Source: Nostoc sp. ATCC 53789
GTDB taxonomy: Bacteria > Cyanobacteriota > Cyanobacteriia > Cyanobacteriales > Nostocaceae
Assembly: GCF_009873495.1 (NCBI RefSeq)
Contig: NZ_CP046703.1
Coordinates: forward strand, 3,700,501 to 3,764,500
Reading direction: 5' to 3'
DNA length: 64,000 bases
Under the pieces are notes generated by a model. That model ran no database searches and was not told where the DNA came from. It saw nothing but the letters and a program-made list of their open reading frames with translations. Shown here one piece after another: positions 61,697 to 64,000 of the stretch. The position numbers were made by a program, and so were the translations under genes. Each line of letters starts with the position of its first letter. Position 1 is the stretch's first letter.

Positions 61697-62941
61697 ATGC
61701 TTGCCAGAATCCGCCGAATTTTGAGTCAATTTTTTAATAAATCAAGAACAATCAACAACGAACCACTGAATAAAGTGAGTTTGATTGTGATTATTTTAAT
61801 TGATATTTTTATCTTGATGAATGTTTTTACGGGACTAGATGATATTAGCAGATGGCATATCAGCCCGACCGAGGCTTATCCATGTTATTCAGAGTGGCAA
61901 AATTACCGGGCAAAAACCACTAAAGATAAAGACTATGAAATTGTGAGACTTTCATTGCCAGATTACCAGAATAATCAACTCAGTTTTCAGAAAAACTATC
62001 AACAGGCTGAAGCAGGACATCTGGGTAAGGTTTCTCAAACGTGTTTGCAATATGCCAGCTACAAGGATAAACTTAAGAATCCTGAAAAGCAGCAAATCAT
62101 CAGAACTATTGATCAGAAACAAGCGAAAATCAGCTCCCTTGCACAAGCCAATAGCACTATTGAAGCCCAATATGACTCAACGCTCTTAGAAAAAATTGCA
62201 GGTCAGGGTCGTCAACAATCAATTAATCAAGTTAGTGCTGAAAAAGCTAAACAGACATTAGAACAAAATAATCGCCAAATTTCTCTTCTTAAACAAGAAA
62301 TTTCTACTCTTAAAAATGAATTGCTTGCCAAACCAGAAAGCATTAGTTTTATCGCCTTTCTTAAAGATGACAATCAATTTCGGGAAGTTGATAAAGGTTA
62401 TCAACAGGCATCATTTTGGTATCCAAGTATACAGCTTGGTTTTCAGTCACTTTTTCTATTACCTCTAATTATTATTGCCTTATCAGTTAACAAATTTGCT
62501 CAGAGAAGAGGATATGGACTTGTATCGCTAATTAGCTGGCATTTGCTAGTTATATTTTTTATTCCACTAATTGTTAAAGTATTTGAATTTCTGCAAATAG
62601 GTGCAGTATTCCAATTTTTATTTAATATCATTAGCACCCTTTTTGGTGGGTTAGTTTTCCTGATAAATTATGCTTATATTTTGCTGATTCCAATTATCGG
62701 TTTTGGAATTATCCAGTTTTTCCAAAAAGTTGTCTTTAATACTAAAGTTCAGGCAGCTAATAGAGTCCAAAAATCACGCTGTGTAAATTGCGCTAAGAAA
62801 ATTCGACAGATTGATACTTACTGTCCGCACTGTGGCTATTACCAATATATTGAATGCCAAAACTGTCATAATCTTACTTATAAACATTTGTCGTACTGTA
62901 AGCATTGTGGAACTTCTCAAAATTCCACCAGTAATTTGTAA
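61697..62941 (+). CDS. Zinc-ribbon membrane protein with coiled coil
   Basis: About 414 residues. One helix near the N-terminus (VSLIVIILIDIFILMNVF), a long extracytoplasmic segment with a coiled coil (INQVSAEKAKQTLEQNNRQI and following), three to four helices around 250-345, and a C-terminal double zinc ribbon with four CxxC pairs: CVNC, CPHC, CQNC and CKHC. Zinc ribbons of this kind often bind nucleic acid or partner proteins. I do not recognise the family. ATG at 61697 is chosen; a TTG at 61670 is also open. The PAP2 gene follows after 36 bases. Confidence 0.72.
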   Translation: MLARIRRILSQFFNKSRTINNEPLNKVSLIVIILIDIFILMNVFTGLDDISRWHISPTEAYPCYSEWQNYRAKTTKDKDYEIVRLSLPDYQNNQLSFQKNYQQAEAGHLGKVSQTCLQYASYKDKLKNPEKQQIIRTIDQKQAKISSLAQANSTIEAQYDSTLLEKIAGQGRQQSINQVSAEKAKQTLEQNNRQISLLKQEISTLKNELLAKPESISFIAFLKDDNQFREVDKGYQQASFWYPSIQLGFQSLFLLPLIIIALSVNKFAQRRGYGLVSLISWHLLVIFFIPLIVKVFEFLQIGAVFQFLFNIISTLFGGLVFLINYAYILLIPIIGFGIIQFFQKVVFNTKVQAANRVQKSRCVNCAKKIRQIDTYCPHCGYYQYIECQNCHNLTYKHLSYCKHCGTSQNSTSNL

Positions 62942-62977
62942 TCAGTGAGTAGTTAATCGGTATTTTTAACTTAGATT

Positions 62978-63736
62978 ATGGAAAAAGCCAATAAGGAGAG
63001 TCAGTCACCGCTTTCTTTTCTCAAAAATCTGTTGATTGCTCGTTGGCGATCGCTCTTACTCCTGTTGATCGGAGTTTATTTACCTTTGCAGGTCTTTGAA
63101 ATTCTGACAGTGAAGATATGGGAAAATCAAGCAGGCTTCCCGTGGGATGTGCCTATTCTGTTAGCAGTTCATTCTACAGCAAACCCACAGCTTGATGTTT
63201 TAGCAGTGACGCTGGCTATCATTGGGTTGCCTTGGATGGCGATACCGATTTTGGGTGCGATCGCACTAATATTACTACTACAAAAACGCTGGCGATCGCT
63301 AGCTTATTTGCTCACCGTCTCACTGGGAAGTGTGATTATCAACCGCACAGCCAAGGAATTAATGCATCGAGTGCGTCCACAATTGTGGCAGTCCATTGCG
63401 CCTGAGTCTAGTTTTGCATTTCCCAGTGGTCATGCTATGACGAGTATAACTCTGGTAGCAATTTTACTATCCTTAGCTTGGGCTAGCTCTTGGCGCTGGT
63501 TGGTTCTTATCTCCGGCAGCTTATACATAATAGCTATTGCCTGGTGTCGTCTCTATCTGGGGGTACATTTTCCCAGTGACATTCTCGCAGGTTGGATGGT
63601 TACATTAGGTTGGGCAATTGGTGTCAGTATAATTATCAAACCGTATATAACTAAAGTCAAAACCGTAGATAGCGAACTCCCCAAGAATGAAACTACCTTA
63701 CTGCCTGAAGAAAAAGAGTTGATAAATGAGGAGTGA
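62978..63736 (+). CDS. PAP2-family membrane phosphatase
   Basis: A 252-residue membrane enzyme with six helices. The three phosphatase motifs are present: KELMHRVRP (about 128-136), SFAFPSGHAMTS (about 146-157) and CRLYLGVHFPSDILAGW (about 190-206), with the catalytic His in each of the last two. Members remove phosphate from phosphatidic acid, phosphatidylglycerophosphate or undecaprenyl pyrophosphate; the exact lipid is unknown. It is 36 bases after the zinc-ribbon gene and is closed by a terminator at 63782-63818. Confidence 0.93.
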   Translation: MEKANKESQSPLSFLKNLLIARWRSLLLLLIGVYLPLQVFEILTVKIWENQAGFPWDVPILLAVHSTANPQLDVLAVTLAIIGLPWMAIPILGAIALILLLQKRWRSLAYLLTVSLGSVIINRTAKELMHRVRPQLWQSIAPESSFAFPSGHAMTSITLVAILLSLAWASSWRWLVLISGSLYIIAIAWCRLYLGVHFPSDILAGWMVTLGWAIGVSIIIKPYITKVKTVDSELPKNETTLLPEEKELINEE

Positions 63737-63781
63737 TGCTATATCTGCTAAAAGACTTTTATATCCTCTTAAATACCCATT

Positions 63782-63818
63782 AAAAAGGGGGAATTTGATT
63801 CCGCTTTCCCCCTTTTTT
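63782..63818 (+). terminator. Bidirectional terminator
   Basis: AAAAAGGGGGAA and TTCCCCCTTTTT are perfect inverted arms around an 11-13-base loop. Both strands have a T-run after the stem, so it can end the PAP2 transcript and the leftward gene at the window edge. Confidence 0.8.
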
Positions 63819-63925
63819 AGAGCTGGAGTACATTAATGAGTGCTTAAATCACAACTAAACCTTTTTCAGACAAACTTTTAACTAAAAGGTATTTAAATAC
63901 ACCCATAAATAATTTTCCAGGCCTA

Positions 63926-64000
63926 CTACGATCCTTGCAAAAGCTCATTGATATAACTTATACTCTGTTTAATTTGTTCTGTTAAAGAAGTTCTCAATAA
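63926..64000 (-). CDS. C-terminal end of a gene entering from the right edge
   Basis: On the minus strand the last 75 bases read LLRTSLTEQIKQSISYINEL, then LQGS and stop (63926-63928). The amphipathic helical composition looks like a protein C-terminus, and a bidirectional terminator lies about 110 bases beyond. Too short to name; it could be chance. Confidence 0.35.
   Translation of the reverse strand, partial: LLRTSLTEQIKQSISYINELLQGS

Overview
The window looks like chromosome of a filamentous, heterocyst-forming cyanobacterium of the Nostoc/Anabaena group. The evidence is the frequent HIP1 octamer GCGATCGC, an allophycocyanin core gene (apcF), a cyanobacterial glutamine synthetase with its small protein inactivator (glnA, gifA), an RGSGR-containing heterocyst-inhibitor precursor (patX), xisH/xisI-type genes, and many short palindromic repeats and G4A3-type tracts typical of Nostocales. 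No tRNA, rRNA or CRISPR array was seen.

Layout. 1-8.9 kb holds the start of an isoaspartyl peptidase/asparaginase, a ClC channel, a DUF2214 membrane protein, two permeases of a nucleoside/BMP-type ABC importer (one rebuilt on an IS110 remnant), a RibD-C reductase and a thioredoxin. 9-10.5 kb is an intact IS4-family element with an 11-bp target duplication. 11-19 kb carries a double-ATPase peptide ABC protein, a PAS histidine kinase with a likely decayed kinase fragment in front, and a large FAD oxidoreductase. 19-24 kb is the nitrogen/development block: patX, a methyltransferase, gifA, glnA and apcF, with perfect NtcA boxes before gifA and glnA. 24.1-25.9 kb is a broken xisH-xisI pair split by an IS701-like element.

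26-37.3 kb is a sulfur region: sbpA-cysT-cysW, three genes for stand-alone NIL-domain proteins (four domains in all), a Crp-type regulator, cysE, and an Rrf2 regulator-cysK operon; a large FG-GAP/RTX calcium-binding gene is interposed. 37.4-40.2 kb is a repeat-rich stretch with nested MITE-like elements, a small lectin-like gene and a complete IS66-family element with an 8-bp target duplication. 40-46 kb holds two divergent CadD-like transporters, an exported protein, a TauE/SafE exporter, and a TetR-tautomerase-thioesterase group with two related operators. 47-54.8 kb has a DsbA-like oxidoreductase, the plastoquinone-pathway prenyltransferase, exopolyphosphatase, a DMT exporter and cell-envelope proteins. 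55-64 kb has an ammonium transporter, glutathione peroxidase, a peroxiredoxin-glutaredoxin fusion, a zinc-ribbon membrane protein and a PAP2 phosphatase.

How the genes work together. Ammonium uptake (amt), glutamine synthetase and its inactivator, and the diffusible differentiation inhibitor PatX all belong to nitrogen control. Sulfate import, serine acetylation and cysteine synthesis sit together with two candidate regulators and the NIL proteins, which are the best candidate for an undescribed regulatory module. Mobile DNA has reshaped the window: in two places the end of an insertion sequence appears to supply a new translation start to a truncated host gene (permease at 4749-5726, xisI at 25562-25915). 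At least five families of small dispersed inverted-repeat elements are recognisable, several with target duplications visible in the sequence.
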